In this document: piece after piece, positions 1 through 8,856 of the stretch
Layout of the letters: the number at the start of each line of letters is the position of its first letter
How positions within the stretch are numbered: the stretch's first letter is position 1
Assembly: GCA_965279095.1 (NCBI GenBank)
Contig: CBDIHH010000004.1
Location: 310,001-374,000 of the forward strand
Length of the DNA: 64,000 nucleotides
Direction of reading: 5' to 3'
Origin: CBDIHH01 sp965279095
GTDB lineage: Bacteria; Pseudomonadota; Alphaproteobacteria; Caulobacterales; Caulobacteraceae
Notes under the pieces: model-generated
The model's input: the letters and a program-made list of their open reading frames with translations, nothing else
What the model was told of the DNA's origin: nothing
The model's database searches: none
Position numbers and translations under genes: made by a program

Positions 1-1
1 C

Positions 2-970
2 GACATGACCCAGGTTCCCAGCGAGCGGGTCGGGCTGATGGCCAAGCGGCTGGTGTTCAACACCCTGGGCAGCCTCGCCGGCGCCGCCGGCCTGCCGCTG
101 GTGCTGCAGCGCTTCGGCGACGACAGTCGCGGCTACGGGGCGGTGGCGGGCCTGCTCGCCGGGGCCTGCCTTGTGTCGATGGCCATCTCCTTCTTCGGCA
201 CCCGCCACGCGCCCTTCGTCGCCGAGCCGGTCCAGCGCGTGCGCCTGAAAGACCTCGGCGCCGGCATGCTGCGCGACCGGCCGTTCATGGCCTTCTCGGT
301 GGGCAAGTTCATCTCCCTGTGCCTGGCCAGCGCCCAGGCCCCGGCCCTGATCTTCTTCCTGCGCGGGGTGCTGAAGCTGCCGCTGAGCGCGCTCAGCGTC
401 TATTTCCTGCTGTCCAGCGTCGCGGGTCTCGCGTCGGCGCCCCTGTGGCCCATCGTCGTGCGCCGCCTGGGCAAGATGGGCGCCTGCAACCTCACCTTCG
501 CCATCGGCCTGGTGGTCAGCCTCAGCTGGCTGATCGCGCGGCCCGGGGACGGGATGATCCCCATCGCCATCCGCGGCGTGCTGTTCGGCCTGGTGGTGGG
601 GGGCTTCTTCCTGGTGTCCATGTCGATGCAGGCCGACATCATCGAGCACGACTACCTGACTACCCGGCGGCGGCGCGAGGGCCTGTATTCCGCGGTGTTC
701 AGCTTCACCGACAAGTCTGCGGCGGCCCTGGGGGTGCTGATGGTCGGGCTGATCCTCGCCTCCCTCGGGTTCGACAAGTCGCTGGCGCCGACGGTGTCAC
801 AGTCGCCGATGGTGACGCTGGGCCTTTATGTGGCGGTGGGGGGGCTGCCCGCCGTCGGCTTCATCGCCGCCTATTTGATCTTCCGCGGCTATCGGCTGGA
901 AGACGTGCATCTGCAGAGCGCGCGCGACGCCAGCGCCGCCGCGCCCATCCCTGAGGGAGACAGGCCATGA
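2..970 (+). CDS. GPH-family (MFS_2, melibiose-carrier-like) cation symporter, C-terminal part
   Basis: The frame is open from the first bases of the window, so the 5' half of the gene lies outside it. The 321 visible residues carry about seven hydrophobic segments. They also carry the family signature near residues 211-240: an Asp-Ile-Ile-Glu-His segment, then an Arg-rich loop, then a Gly-Leu-Tyr-Ser-Ala-Val-Phe-Ser-Phe stretch ending in Lys. The fold is that of inner-membrane sugar/organic-acid:cation symporters. The stop overlaps the next start (ATGA), so it is probably co-transcribed with the cyclase, SDR and M24 genes that follow. The substrate cannot be told from sequence. Confidence 0.85.
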   Translation, partial: DMTQVPSERVGLMAKRLVFNTLGSLAGAAGLPLVLQRFGDDSRGYGAVAGLLAGACLVSMAISFFGTRHAPFVAEPVQRVRLKDLGAGMLRDRPFMAFSVGKFISLCLASAQAPALIFFLRGVLKLPLSALSVYFLLSSVAGLASAPLWPIVVRRLGKMGACNLTFAIGLVVSLSWLIARPGDGMIPIAIRGVLFGLVVGGFFLVSMSMQADIIEHDYLTTRRRREGLYSAVFSFTDKSAAALGVLMVGLILASLGFDKSLAPTVSQSPMVTLGLYVAVGGLPAVGFIAAYLIFRGYRLEDVHLQSARDASAAAPIPEGDRP

Positions 971-1890
971 CGCGGCGGGCCGAGCATCGCATCACCGAGG
1001 CGCAGTTCCACGCCCTGGCCGACCGGCTGTCCAACTGGGGCCGGTGGGGGGCGGACGACGAGGCGGGGACGCTGAACTTCCTCACCCCGGAGCGGCGCGC
1101 CGCCGGGGCGGCCCTGGTTCGCGACGGCGAGGCCGTCAGCTGCGCCCAGGACATCACCGGCAAGCCCCGCGTCGACGACAGCCGGCCGGCCCTGCACGTG
1201 CCGTTCTGGTCTCGGGACAAGACCTATGGGGTGGCGCTGGAGGTGCTGACCCTGTCGCCGCACGGCTGGACGATGACCCACCTGGATGCGCTCAGCCACC
1301 TGAACTACCGCGACCGGATGTACAACGACCGGCCGGTGAGCCCCTTCAGCAACGCCGACCAGAGCGTCAATTCGGTGATGTCGGGCAAGGACGGCATCGC
1401 GGGGCGCGGGGTGCTGATCGACCTGCCGCCGGTGCTGGGCAAGCCCTGGATGGAGCCGGGCGAGATCGCCGACATGGCCGATATCGAGCGGGCGCTGGCG
1501 CGCCAGAAGGTGCGGATCGAGAGCGGCGACATCGTCTTCATCCGCACCGGCCGCATCGGCCGCGACCGGGCGCTGGGGCCGGCGCCGATCCCCGAGGGGC
1601 TGGCGGGTATCAGCGTCGAGTGCGCCGAATGGGTGCATGCCGCGCAGATCTCGACCCTGGTGTGCGACGCGGGGATGGACCCGCAGCCGTCTGAGGTCGA
1701 CGACATCCGCATCCCCTGGCACATCCTCACCCTGGTGATGATGGGGATGATGATCACCGACAACGCCGACCTGGAGGGCCTTGCGGCCGCTTGCGAGGCG
1801 CGCCAACGTTGGGAATTCTTCGCCCTGATGGCGCCCCTTCGCCTGCCCAACGCCAACGCCTCGCCGGTCAATCCGATCGCGATCTTCTAG
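967..1890 (+). CDS. Cyclase family protein (kynurenine formamidase/PF04199-like metal hydrolase)
   Basis: This 307-residue cytoplasmic protein carries the metal-binding motif THLDALSH (H105, D107, H111), typical of the cyclase/formamidase family that hydrolyses amide or lactone bonds with Zn or Mn. The N-terminal NWGRWGADDEAGTLN segment is a common feature of the longer bacterial branch. It starts inside the stop of the transporter gene (ATGA) and is followed 11 bases later by an SDR. The context suggests opening or hydrolysis of a small imported compound rather than tryptophan catabolism, since no other kynurenine genes are near. Confidence 0.85.
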   Translation: MTRRAEHRITEAQFHALADRLSNWGRWGADDEAGTLNFLTPERRAAGAALVRDGEAVSCAQDITGKPRVDDSRPALHVPFWSRDKTYGVALEVLTLSPHGWTMTHLDALSHLNYRDRMYNDRPVSPFSNADQSVNSVMSGKDGIAGRGVLIDLPPVLGKPWMEPGEIADMADIERALARQKVRIESGDIVFIRTGRIGRDRALGPAPIPEGLAGISVECAEWVHAAQISTLVCDAGMDPQPSEVDDIRIPWHILTLVMMGMMITDNADLEGLAAACEARQRWEFFALMAPLRLPNANASPVNPIAIF

Positions 1891-1901
1891 GCCGCCCAGC
1901 C

Positions 1902-2648
1902 ATGCCAGAGACCCAGCCTCAGCCGCGCGTCGCCCTCGTCACCGGCGGATCGGGGGGCATTGGCGGGGGGATTTCGCGCAAGCTGGCGGCCGACGGCTGC
2001 GCCGTCGCCGTGCACTACCACTCCCACCCGGCCAAGGCGCAAGCCGTGGCGGACGAGATCGTGGCGGCCGGGGGGCGGGCCATCGCCGTGGGCGGCGACG
2101 TCGGCGAGGCGGCCGACGCCCGCCGCATCGTCGAGGAGACCGTGGCCGCCTTCGGCCGGTTGGACATCCTGGTCAACAACGCCGGCACCATGATCCGCGG
2201 GCCGATGGGCGACTTCACCCAGGCTGAGCTGGTCGGCCAGTTCTCCACCAATGTCATCGGCATGATGCTGATGTGCCAGGAGGCCATGCGGCGCCTGCCC
2301 GACGGCTCGGGCCGCATCGTCAACATCTCCAGCAACCTGGCGCTGATGCCGGCGCCCACGGGCGTTCCCTACTCCGCGTCCAAGGCGGCGGTGAACGCCT
2401 TCACCGAGGGGCTGGCGCGGGAGCTGGGCGCCCGGGGCATCACCGTCAACGCCGTGGCGCCGGGCGGCACCCGCACCGAGATGATCGCCGACGTGGACCA
2501 GGCCCTGCTGGACTGGATCGTCTCCACCACCCCCCTGGGCCGGCTGGCCGAGCCGGACGACATCGCCGACGTGGTCGCCTTCCTGGCCTCGGACCAGGCC
2601 CGCTGGATCACCGGTCGCACCCTGGTGGCGGACGGCGGCTGGGTCTAG
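1902..2648 (+). CDS. SDR family NAD(P)-dependent oxidoreductase
   Basis: This is a classical short-chain dehydrogenase of 248 residues with the TGGSGGIG nucleotide-binding motif at 14-21, NNAG at 92-95, Ser at about 143 and YSASK (Y157, K161). The frame is open further upstream, but the ATG at 1902 gives the normal family N-terminus (beta1 begins ten residues in) and avoids overlapping the cyclase gene. It probably oxidises a hydroxyl or reduces a keto group on the intermediate handled by the neighbouring cyclase. The exact substrate is unknown. Confidence 0.88.
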   Translation: MPETQPQPRVALVTGGSGGIGGGISRKLAADGCAVAVHYHSHPAKAQAVADEIVAAGGRAIAVGGDVGEAADARRIVEETVAAFGRLDILVNNAGTMIRGPMGDFTQAELVGQFSTNVIGMMLMCQEAMRRLPDGSGRIVNISSNLALMPAPTGVPYSASKAAVNAFTEGLARELGARGITVNAVAPGGTRTEMIADVDQALLDWIVSTTPLGRLAEPDDIADVVAFLASDQARWITGRTLVADGGWV

Positions 2649-2743
2649 CAGGGGCCGTCGCCGACAGGCGGGAATCCGCCTCTGACGCGTGCATGGTTCC
2701 TTCGGGACCGCTAGAAGGAGAGGGTCCTTCAGGAGACCCCACC

Positions 2744-4033
2744 ATGCTGCTCAACCGCGAACGCGCCACCCGGGTGATGGAGAAGCATGGGCTGGACGGC
2801 CTGGTCGCCGCCTTCCCCGAGAACATCTACTACCTTACCGACTACTACGGCTCGGCCCTGCTGATGTCGCGCAGCTACCTGATCTATGCGGTGCTGCCCA
2901 AGGACCCCGAGGCGCCGGCGGCCATGGTGATGCCCTCGACCATGGTCTACCACCTGGAGCACACCCCCACCTGGGTGCCCAATGTGGTGGGCTTCGGCAC
3001 GCGGGTGACGCCGGGGACCATCGCCGCCCCGCGCGATTCCGACAGCACGGTGGAGGAATATGAGGAGGAGGGCGCCCCGCCCGCCAACCTCAAGGCGCCG
3101 CACGATCCGATGCCCTACCCCACCCGCGACGGCGCGGTGATGAAGGCCCGCGATCAGCAGCTGATCGCCCGCTACGACCGCTATCGCGGCAAGCTGGAGC
3201 CGAGCTCTCTCTACGGCCTGCGCCGGGCGATGATCGACGCCGGCATCGCCAAGGGACGGGTGGGCTTCGATGACCCGCGCGTGCTGGGCTGGCTGGGCGA
3301 GATCGGCATGAAGAGCCTGTCGGGGATCGACGCCCTGAACATCTTCAAGGAAATCCGGATGGTGAAGACCGAGCCGGAGATCGCCCTGCTCACCAAGGCC
3401 GGGCGGATGAGCGAGCAGGCCATCAATGACGTGATCGACGCCATGCATGTGGGCATGCCGCTGGACGCCATCAGCGCCATCCACGCCCAGTCCATGGCCC
3501 GCCAGGGCGGCGGCGCGGCCTGGATCATCGCCAACATCCGCGGCCTGGCCACCGGCGAGGTGGAGGCCAACGAGCTGATCAAGCTCGACAGCGTCGGCAC
3601 CTACAAGGAATACCGCGGCGACGTCGGCCGCTCGGTCTATTTCGGCGAGCCCACCGACGAGATGCTGACGCGGAACAAGGCGGTGATGCGCGGCCTGGCG
3701 GTGGCCTATGAGAACATTCGCCCGGGGGTTCCCGCCGCCGACATCGTCGAGCTGGCGCTCAAGACCGTGCGCAGCGAGGGCTTCCCCGGCTTCGTCTTCG
3801 GCGCTCCTCATTCGGTGGGCCTCGAGCACACCGACCACCCGGCGTCGCTGGGCCCGGAGATGCCGGGCGTGCACCCGCTGGTGTTCGAGGAGAACATGGT
3901 CTTCACCCTGGACATGCCGTACCACGAGTTCGGCTGGGGCACGATGCACGTGGAAGACATGATCATCGTGCGCAAGGACGGCTGCGAGCCGATCACCTCG
4001 ATGGACACGGCGTTGCGGATCAAGGCGATCTAG
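2744..4033 (+). CDS. M24 family peptidase / creatinase-like protein (Xaa-Pro peptidase family)
   Basis: The product has 429 residues: a creatinase-type N-terminal domain (about 1-200) and a pita-bread C-terminal domain. Candidate metal ligands are D282, D293, H356 and E404. The fourth position, normally Glu in an EPG context, reads TLDMP (D390), so one ligand is conservatively changed. The ATG at 2744 was chosen because TTCAGGAG lies 7-14 bases upstream and the N-terminus matches the family. It may cleave a C-N bond in a small molecule (creatinase-like) rather than a peptide, given its place behind transporter, cyclase and SDR genes. That role is inferred. Confidence 0.85.
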   Translation: MLLNRERATRVMEKHGLDGLVAAFPENIYYLTDYYGSALLMSRSYLIYAVLPKDPEAPAAMVMPSTMVYHLEHTPTWVPNVVGFGTRVTPGTIAAPRDSDSTVEEYEEEGAPPANLKAPHDPMPYPTRDGAVMKARDQQLIARYDRYRGKLEPSSLYGLRRAMIDAGIAKGRVGFDDPRVLGWLGEIGMKSLSGIDALNIFKEIRMVKTEPEIALLTKAGRMSEQAINDVIDAMHVGMPLDAISAIHAQSMARQGGGAAWIIANIRGLATGEVEANELIKLDSVGTYKEYRGDVGRSVYFGEPTDEMLTRNKAVMRGLAVAYENIRPGVPAADIVELALKTVRSEGFPGFVFGAPHSVGLEHTDHPASLGPEMPGVHPLVFEENMVFTLDMPYHEFGWGTMHVEDMIIVRKDGCEPITSMDTALRIKAI

Positions 4034-4043
4034 GCGGGCGCGG

Positions 4044-6089
4044 CTACCAGATCTTCACCCGCTTGTCGGGCGCAAGGTAGAGCTTGTCGGTCGGCTTGAC
4101 GTCGAAGGCGTTGTACCAGGCGTCGACATTGCGAACGATGCCGTTGACCCGGAACCGGCCCGGGCTGTGGGGGTCGGACAGCAGCCGCCGCCGCTCCTCG
4201 CTCTCGGTGATCAGGGTGCGCCAGACTTGCGCCCAGGCCAGGAAGAACCGCTGATCGCCGGTGAAGCCGCCGATCACCGGGGCCTCGCCCCCCTGCTTGT
4301 CCTTCACATAGGTGCGATAGGCGGCGTAGGCGACGGACAGGCCGCCGAGGTCGCCGATGTTCTCGCCCAGATTCTGGCGGCCATTGATCCTGGCGCCGGG
4401 CGCCGGCTCATACTGGCTGAACTGGTCGACCAGGCCGGCGGTGCGCTTGTCGAATTCGGCGCGGGACGCGGCGCTCCACCAGTCCCGCACCCGGCCGTCC
4501 CCGTCTGACCGGCTGCCCTGGTCGTCGAAGCCATGGCCGAACTCGTGACCGATCACCGCCACGGCCGAGCCGAAATTGACCGCCGGGTCCGCGGCCGGGT
4601 CGAAATAGGGCGGCTGCAGGATGCCGGCGGGGAAGGTCACCGAGTTGAGCGCCGCCAGATAGCCGGCATTGACGTCCTGAGGATTGAGCGGGAACTCCCA
4701 GTCGCGGGTGGCTTCGGACAGCTGCTTCAGGCGGTCGGCGCGGTTCCAGTCCAGGATGCGCTTCTGGTTGCCGACCAGGTCGGTCCGGTCGATGCGGATG
4801 GTCGACCGATCATGCCACCGCTCCGGATAGCCGATGTGGCTGACAACCTTGTTCAGCTTGACGATCGCCGCCGCCTTGGTCGGCGCGTCCATCCAGTCCA
4901 GCGCCATGATCCGTGTGCGGAACGTGTCGCGGAGATAGCCCACCATGGTGTTGACCTCGGCGCGGTGCTCGGCCGGGAAGTATTTCTCCACGTAAATCCG
5001 CCCGATCTCCTCGCCGAACATCTCGTTGACGGCGCCCACGGACTCCAGCTCGAACGGACGACGCTGGGCCACGCCCATCAGCTTGCGCCGATGAAAATCG
5101 AAATAGGCGTCGACCCACTCATCGGACAGGAAGTTCGACCAGTCATCCAGGGCGTGAAACACCAAATACGACTGCAGGTCGGCCACCGGGGTTTCGGCGA
5201 ACAGCTTGGCGAGATCGCGCACTGCGGTGTCGGACTTGACCTTGATCCTCGGCTGCCGGTCGTAGCCCACCTCGCCCAGGAAGGCGCTCCAGTCAAAGCC
5301 GGGCGCCCAGGTCTTCAGCTCGGCCAGACCCATCACGCGGTTCTGACGCACCACATCGCGCATATCAGCTTGGGACCACTGGCGGCGGGCCATTTCCGTC
5401 TCCAGCGCCACCACCTTGGCGGCCCGCGCGTCCGCATCGCTCAGGCCCGCCCGTCGGAAGCTCCCGGCGATATAGTCGAGCAAGGCCTTGCGGAACCCCT
5501 CATAGGGCTCGCCCGCCTGCAGGTAGTAATCGCGCGACGGCAGGGTCAGTCCGCTCTGCACCACCACGGGGATCTGGCGCCGGGGATCGTCGGGATCGGA
5601 TTCGATGCCGGCGGCGACGACGCCCGACGTCCAGGTGAAGCCCATCGCCCGCGCCAGGTCGCCATGGGTCTTGGCCCCCATCAGCATCGCAAGGCTTGCC
5701 TTGAGCGGCGTCAGGCCGAGCGCGTTGCGTCGATCGCGGTCCGAGAAGGACCGGTAGTAGTCGGCGATCAGCTGCTGGGGCGCGCCGGCTGCGGCGTTGC
5801 TGGCCTGCGCCTCCTTGATGATCCCCAGCACGCGCTGTTCGGTGGACAGATAAACCTCGGTCAAGGCGTCGGTCGCCGGCAGGCCCGCGGGGATCTTGGC
5901 GGTCTTTTGCCAGCCGTCGTTGACGTAGAGATAGAAGTCGTCGCCCGGACGCGTGGTCGGGGACAAGCCGGACAGATCGACGCCCCAGTCGCCGATCTGC
6001 GCCTTGGCGGGCGCGGCGGCCGCGAGGTTCGGCGGCAGCGCCAGGGCGGCCATCAGGGTGACAACCGTTAGTCCAATCGCCTGTCTCAT
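4044..6089 (-). CDS. M13 family zinc metallopeptidase (neprilysin/PepO-like), secreted
   Basis: This is a 681-residue full-length M13 peptidase. It begins with a cleavable signal sequence (about 1-26, ending ALAAAAPA) and is probably periplasmic or surface-exposed. The zinc site is HEFGH (H515, E516, H519) with the third ligand in ENIGD (E576, D580). The substrate-backbone motif NAGY lies about 40 residues before the zinc site, and the C-terminus ends in the family-typical Trp. It lies 22 bases downstream of the PliG-like gene on the same strand, so the two probably form one transcript. Family role: cleavage of oligopeptides below about 40 residues. Confidence 0.93.
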   Translation of the reverse strand: MRQAIGLTVVTLMAALALPPNLAAAAPAKAQIGDWGVDLSGLSPTTRPGDDFYLYVNDGWQKTAKIPAGLPATDALTEVYLSTEQRVLGIIKEAQASNAAAGAPQQLIADYYRSFSDRDRRNALGLTPLKASLAMLMGAKTHGDLARAMGFTWTSGVVAAGIESDPDDPRRQIPVVVQSGLTLPSRDYYLQAGEPYEGFRKALLDYIAGSFRRAGLSDADARAAKVVALETEMARRQWSQADMRDVVRQNRVMGLAELKTWAPGFDWSAFLGEVGYDRQPRIKVKSDTAVRDLAKLFAETPVADLQSYLVFHALDDWSNFLSDEWVDAYFDFHRRKLMGVAQRRPFELESVGAVNEMFGEEIGRIYVEKYFPAEHRAEVNTMVGYLRDTFRTRIMALDWMDAPTKAAAIVKLNKVVSHIGYPERWHDRSTIRIDRTDLVGNQKRILDWNRADRLKQLSEATRDWEFPLNPQDVNAGYLAALNSVTFPAGILQPPYFDPAADPAVNFGSAVAVIGHEFGHGFDDQGSRSDGDGRVRDWWSAASRAEFDKRTAGLVDQFSQYEPAPGARINGRQNLGENIGDLGGLSVAYAAYRTYVKDKQGGEAPVIGGFTGDQRFFLAWAQVWRTLITESEERRRLLSDPHSPGRFRVNGIVRNVDAWYNAFDVKPTDKLYLAPDKRVKIW

Positions 6090-6111
6090 GGCTTCGCTCC
6101 CGAGGTTGACG

Positions 6112-6837
6112 TCAGCCGCCGATCACAAAGGCGTCTGGGATTTCGTAAACTTCCACCGTGCCGATCCGGATGATGTTGGTGTCGCCCTGCCGCGTCACGC
6201 GCATCGGCGCATTGGCGTCGCTGCTGCTGGGGCGACCATTGTTGAAATAGATGTGGCGCTGGCCGCCATCGGGTGTCTGCAACTCCACCGTCGCCTCGCC
6301 GCCCGCCATCCGCATGACGCCCGCCTTGCATCGGCCCTTCGGCGCGTCCGCCGCGGTGACGCACGGCACCTCGGCCGTGGCGTTGTAGGCCGTGCCGGCG
6401 ACCTTGGCGTCCGTGCTGGGCCGCGGCGTAGCAGCCGTGGAGCCCGTGATGGCGAAAGTGATGGTGTAGTTGGCGACTTCGTTGCGGCGCGCCGCACTGC
6501 GCATCAGATAGACCTGCACCGTGTGACGCCCGCTGGCGGTCAGGGACCCCGAAAAGCGATTGCCTTCGCTGGAGCCGATGAACATCGCCGAATCCGCCCC
6601 CGGCGCCAGGACGTTGAAATAGGCCGAGGCGTTGCTGGGCTTGAAGTTGACCGTGAGTGTCTGGCCGGCGCGGGCGTCGAGGATGTAGTTGCGGCTCTGA
6701 TCGCCCTTGATGGTTCCCGTCAGGGTCTGGGAACTGGCGCCCTTGGCGAAGGTGACGATGGTCTGTTGCTGCGCGGAAACAGGGCCTGCCAAGAGGAGGC
6801 CGGCGACGACAAGGGCGGCTATATTGATCTTGGCCAT
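6112..6837 (-). CDS. Secreted PliG-like (g-type lysozyme inhibitor-like) protein
   Basis: The product has 241 residues. A signal peptide (about 1-22, ending PVSA) precedes a beta-rich domain (about 28-140) with the sequence signature of the g-type lysozyme inhibitor / 'DNA breaking-rejoining' annotation family: GTIKGDQSRNYILDARAGQ, a central YFNVLAPG, then VYLMRSAARRNE. A second module of about 80 residues (about 155-241) with two Cys follows. Family knowledge suggests periplasmic protection against goose-type lysozyme. It is the first gene before the M13 peptidase and is divergent from an LprI-like gene. The family assignment is from motif memory and not a search. Confidence 0.6.
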   Translation of the reverse strand: MAKINIAALVVAGLLLAGPVSAQQQTIVTFAKGASSQTLTGTIKGDQSRNYILDARAGQTLTVNFKPSNASAYFNVLAPGADSAMFIGSSEGNRFSGSLTASGRHTVQVYLMRSAARRNEVANYTITFAITGSTAATPRPSTDAKVAGTAYNATAEVPCVTAADAPKGRCKAGVMRMAGGEATVELQTPDGGQRHIYFNNGRPSSSDANAPMRVTRQGDTNIIRIGTVEVYEIPDAFVIGG

Positions 6838-6869
6838 CTCAGACTCCGGAGGCTGGAACAGGGGGTTTG

Positions 6870-6908
6870 TTGCCGGAAGTATGTTGTCATAGATCGCCGG
6901 ACCGGCAA
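6870..6908. promoter_or_regulatory. Inverted repeat in the divergent promoter region
   Basis: Seven-base arms TTGCCGG (6870-6876) and CCGGCAA (6902-6908) are separated by 25 bases. They sit in the 83-base gap between the PliG-like gene (-) and the LprI-like gene (+). This is a plausible operator or looped site controlling both, but no regulator gene is adjacent. Confidence 0.3.
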
Positions 6909-6920
6909 TATCGCGGCGCC

Positions 6921-7508
6921 ATGCCTAACAGACGCCTGCGATCCCGGGTCGGACTGCCCTGCCTGCTGGTCATCCTCGCCGCAAGCGCGCCCGGGCGCGC
7001 GGCCCCGCCGCCGATCCAGCAACGGCAGGCGGATTGCGCCCGACCGCAGTATGCGTCCGACATCCTGGTGTGCGGCGATCCGGACCTGGCCGCCCTGGAT
7101 CGCGAGGTCGGTGCGGCGGCCCTCGCCCTCCCGCCCCTGGCTGCCGGGGCCCGGTGGGAAGACCAGTCCGTCTGGTTTCGCCGCCGGGGCCTGTGCGCCT
7201 TCCAGGCCGATCACCGCGGCTGCCTGATCGCGGCCTACCGGGACCGGCGGACCGTGCTGAGGGCCGTGGCCGCGCCGGCCGCCGAACCCCTGCGATGCGC
7301 CGGCGATTGGGCGGGGCGACCCGTCGTCGGCAGCGGCGCGTCGCCTGGTCAGGCTGTCACCCTCCGCGAGCATGGCCTCTTGCTGGGCGTCGCCACGCCG
7401 GGGGAGGCCCCATGGCGCCCGGCCCTGGCCTGGCGGGCCACCGGGCGGGGCATCGCCTTGAGGGGCCTGGACGGGGCGCGGCTCGTGTGTCGGCCCGCGC
7501 CGCCCTGA
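6921..7508 (+). CDS. Secreted LprI/MliC-like protein (putative lysozyme inhibitor)
   Basis: This 195-residue exported protein has a hydrophobic N-terminal signal ending near GRAAP. Residues about 36-70 match the LprI/YecT N-terminal pattern: a Cys, then YASDILVCGDPDLAALD, then an alpha-helical stretch. The C-terminal 75 residues are beta-rich, run from LRCAG to a LVCRP near the end and resemble a degenerate MliC domain. ATG 6921 was preferred to an in-frame start 54 bases upstream because it leads directly into the signal peptide. The likely role is periplasmic lysozyme resistance or envelope maintenance. The MliC-like part is tentative. Confidence 0.55.
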   Translation: MPNRRLRSRVGLPCLLVILAASAPGRAAPPPIQQRQADCARPQYASDILVCGDPDLAALDREVGAAALALPPLAAGARWEDQSVWFRRRGLCAFQADHRGCLIAAYRDRRTVLRAVAAPAAEPLRCAGDWAGRPVVGSGASPGQAVTLREHGLLLGVATPGEAPWRPALAWRATGRGIALRGLDGARLVCRPAPP

Positions 7509-7512
7509 CCGG

Positions 7513-7534
7513 CCCGCTCGCCCAGGAGAGCGGG
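7513..7534. terminator. Hairpin between convergent genes
   Basis: CCCGCTC (7513-7519) pairs with GAGCGGG (7528-7534) across an 8-base loop. It lies in the 44-base gap between the convergent LprI-like and lipoprotein genes. There is no T-tract, so it may be a weak or Rho-assisted bidirectional terminator. Confidence 0.4.
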
Positions 7535-7552
7535 GACGGACCCCGCCGCACC

Positions 7553-7948
7553 TCATGGCCCCTTCCCCTTGGCGCCGTCGCCCCGGGGCACAGAGATGAG
7601 CGTGAAGCCCTCGGCATCGCTGACCACGCGGCCGCCAAGCCCAGTCACGATGGCCGCCGCCGCCGGGTCGGTCGCCGCGCCCGGGCAGCCGACCAGTTGG
7701 GCGCTGTCATCAAGAAAATTGACCGTGCGGCCGCTCTCGCCAAGCCGCCGACAGGGATCGCCGCGGTTCGGAAATCCGTCCCCCAGCACGGGCAGGTCTG
7801 ACGGCCAGACGACTGCGGTCGTGGCGGGGGCCTCGACCTCGCTGGTGCGGGCTGGGGCCTCGCAGCCTTGCGGCGCCATCCCGCACGACGCCAGCAGCAG
7901 GGCGACCAGTCCCCCTGTCCATCTGCTGATCAGGCCCAACGTCCGCAT
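7553..7948 (-). CDS. Small lipoprotein of unknown function
   Basis: The 131-residue product has a type II signal sequence with lipobox LASC (Cys22), so it is probably anchored to the outer membrane. The mature part contains DPCRRLGESGRTVNFLDDS followed by AQLVGCPG, a pattern I have seen in short alphaproteobacterial lipoproteins but cannot tie to a function. The frame is open far upstream through fdhD, but the ATG at 7948 is the only start that yields a lipoprotein signal. It follows fdhD by 92 bases on the same strand, and its C-terminus faces the LprI-like gene. Confidence 0.7.
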   Translation of the reverse strand: MRTLGLISRWTGGLVALLLASCGMAPQGCEAPARTSEVEAPATTAVVWPSDLPVLGDGFPNRGDPCRRLGESGRTVNFLDDSAQLVGCPGAATDPAAAAIVTGLGGRVVSDAEGFTLISVPRGDGAKGKGP

Positions 7949-8040
7949 GGCAAGGTCTCCGGCTCGATTGTCGACCGTCGCCCCGCGGCGGCCTAGGTCC
8001 AATCCAGCCAGAGTTTGAACATATCGGGCCAAGCTGCGCC

Positions 8041-8856
8041 CTAGACCACCCGCTGCGCCCCTGTGAACACCGTGTGGCCGTCCGCCCGCGCCAGGGCGAC
8101 CAGGGTGAGGTTGCAGGCTTCCGCCTTGCGGATGGCCAGGGCCGTGGGGGCGGAGATGGCCACCAGCAGGGAGACGCCGGCGACGGCGGTCTTCTCGACC
8201 ATCTCGTAGGAGCAGCGGCTGGTGACCACCACGAAGGCGGCGCCGGGGTCGAGCCCCGCGCGGTGGGCGGCGCCGATCAGCTTGTCCAGGGCGTTGTGGC
8301 GGCCGACGTCCTCGCGCACCAGCATCAGGCGGCCGGAGCGGTCGGCCCAGGCGGCGGCGTGGACGGCGCGGGTGGCGGCGCCCAGGACCTGGCGGGTCTC
8401 CAGCTCGGCCAGGGCGGCCTGGATGGCGCCGCGCTTCACCGTCAGGCCGTCGGCCACCGGCGCGACCTGGCGGATGGCGTCCTTGAGGCTCTGCACCCCG
8501 CATAGGCCGCAGCTTGACCGGCCCTCCAGGTTGCGGCGCCGCGACGTCTTCGCCGTCCGGGCGCCCCGCGCCGTCAGCAGCACGTCGGCGACGAAGCCGT
8601 CCGGGTGCTCCCCCACGCGGACCTCGACGATGTCGCGGGCCGCGGCGATGCCCTCGCTGAGGGTGAAGCCGATGGCCAGGTCCTCGACATCGGCGGGGGT
8701 GGCCATCAGCACCGCATAGGGGGCGCTGTCGTAGCAGACGCCGATGGCGGCCTCTTCCGGGGTGGTTCGCGCGATTGGCGTCGGGGCGGCGTCGCCGACG
8801 CGCCACTGCTGGGCGCTGACCGACAGCGCCGGCTCGAGGGCAGGCCGGTCGCTCAC
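8041..8856 (-). CDS. fdhD: Formate dehydrogenase accessory sulfurtransferase FdhD
   Basis: The 271-residue product carries the CGLC motif (C116, C119) used by FdhD to relay sulfur from a cysteine desulfurase to the Mo-bisPGD cofactor. The downstream LMLVREDVGRHNALDKLIG and TSRCSYEMVEKTA segments are family hallmarks. The GTG at 8856 overlaps the fdsD stop as GTGA, giving a normal FdhD N-terminus. An upstream extension in the same frame would run over fdsD and fdsA. It is the last gene of the formate dehydrogenase operon. Confidence 0.95.
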   Translation of the reverse strand: MSDRPALEPALSVSAQQWRVGDAAPTPIARTTPEEAAIGVCYDSAPYAVLMATPADVEDLAIGFTLSEGIAAARDIVEVRVGEHPDGFVADVLLTARGARTAKTSRRRNLEGRSSCGLCGVQSLKDAIRQVAPVADGLTVKRGAIQAALAELETRQVLGAATRAVHAAAWADRSGRLMLVREDVGRHNALDKLIGAAHRAGLDPGAAFVVVTSRCSYEMVEKTAVAGVSLLVAISAPTALAIRKAEACNLTLVALARADGHTVFTGAQRVV

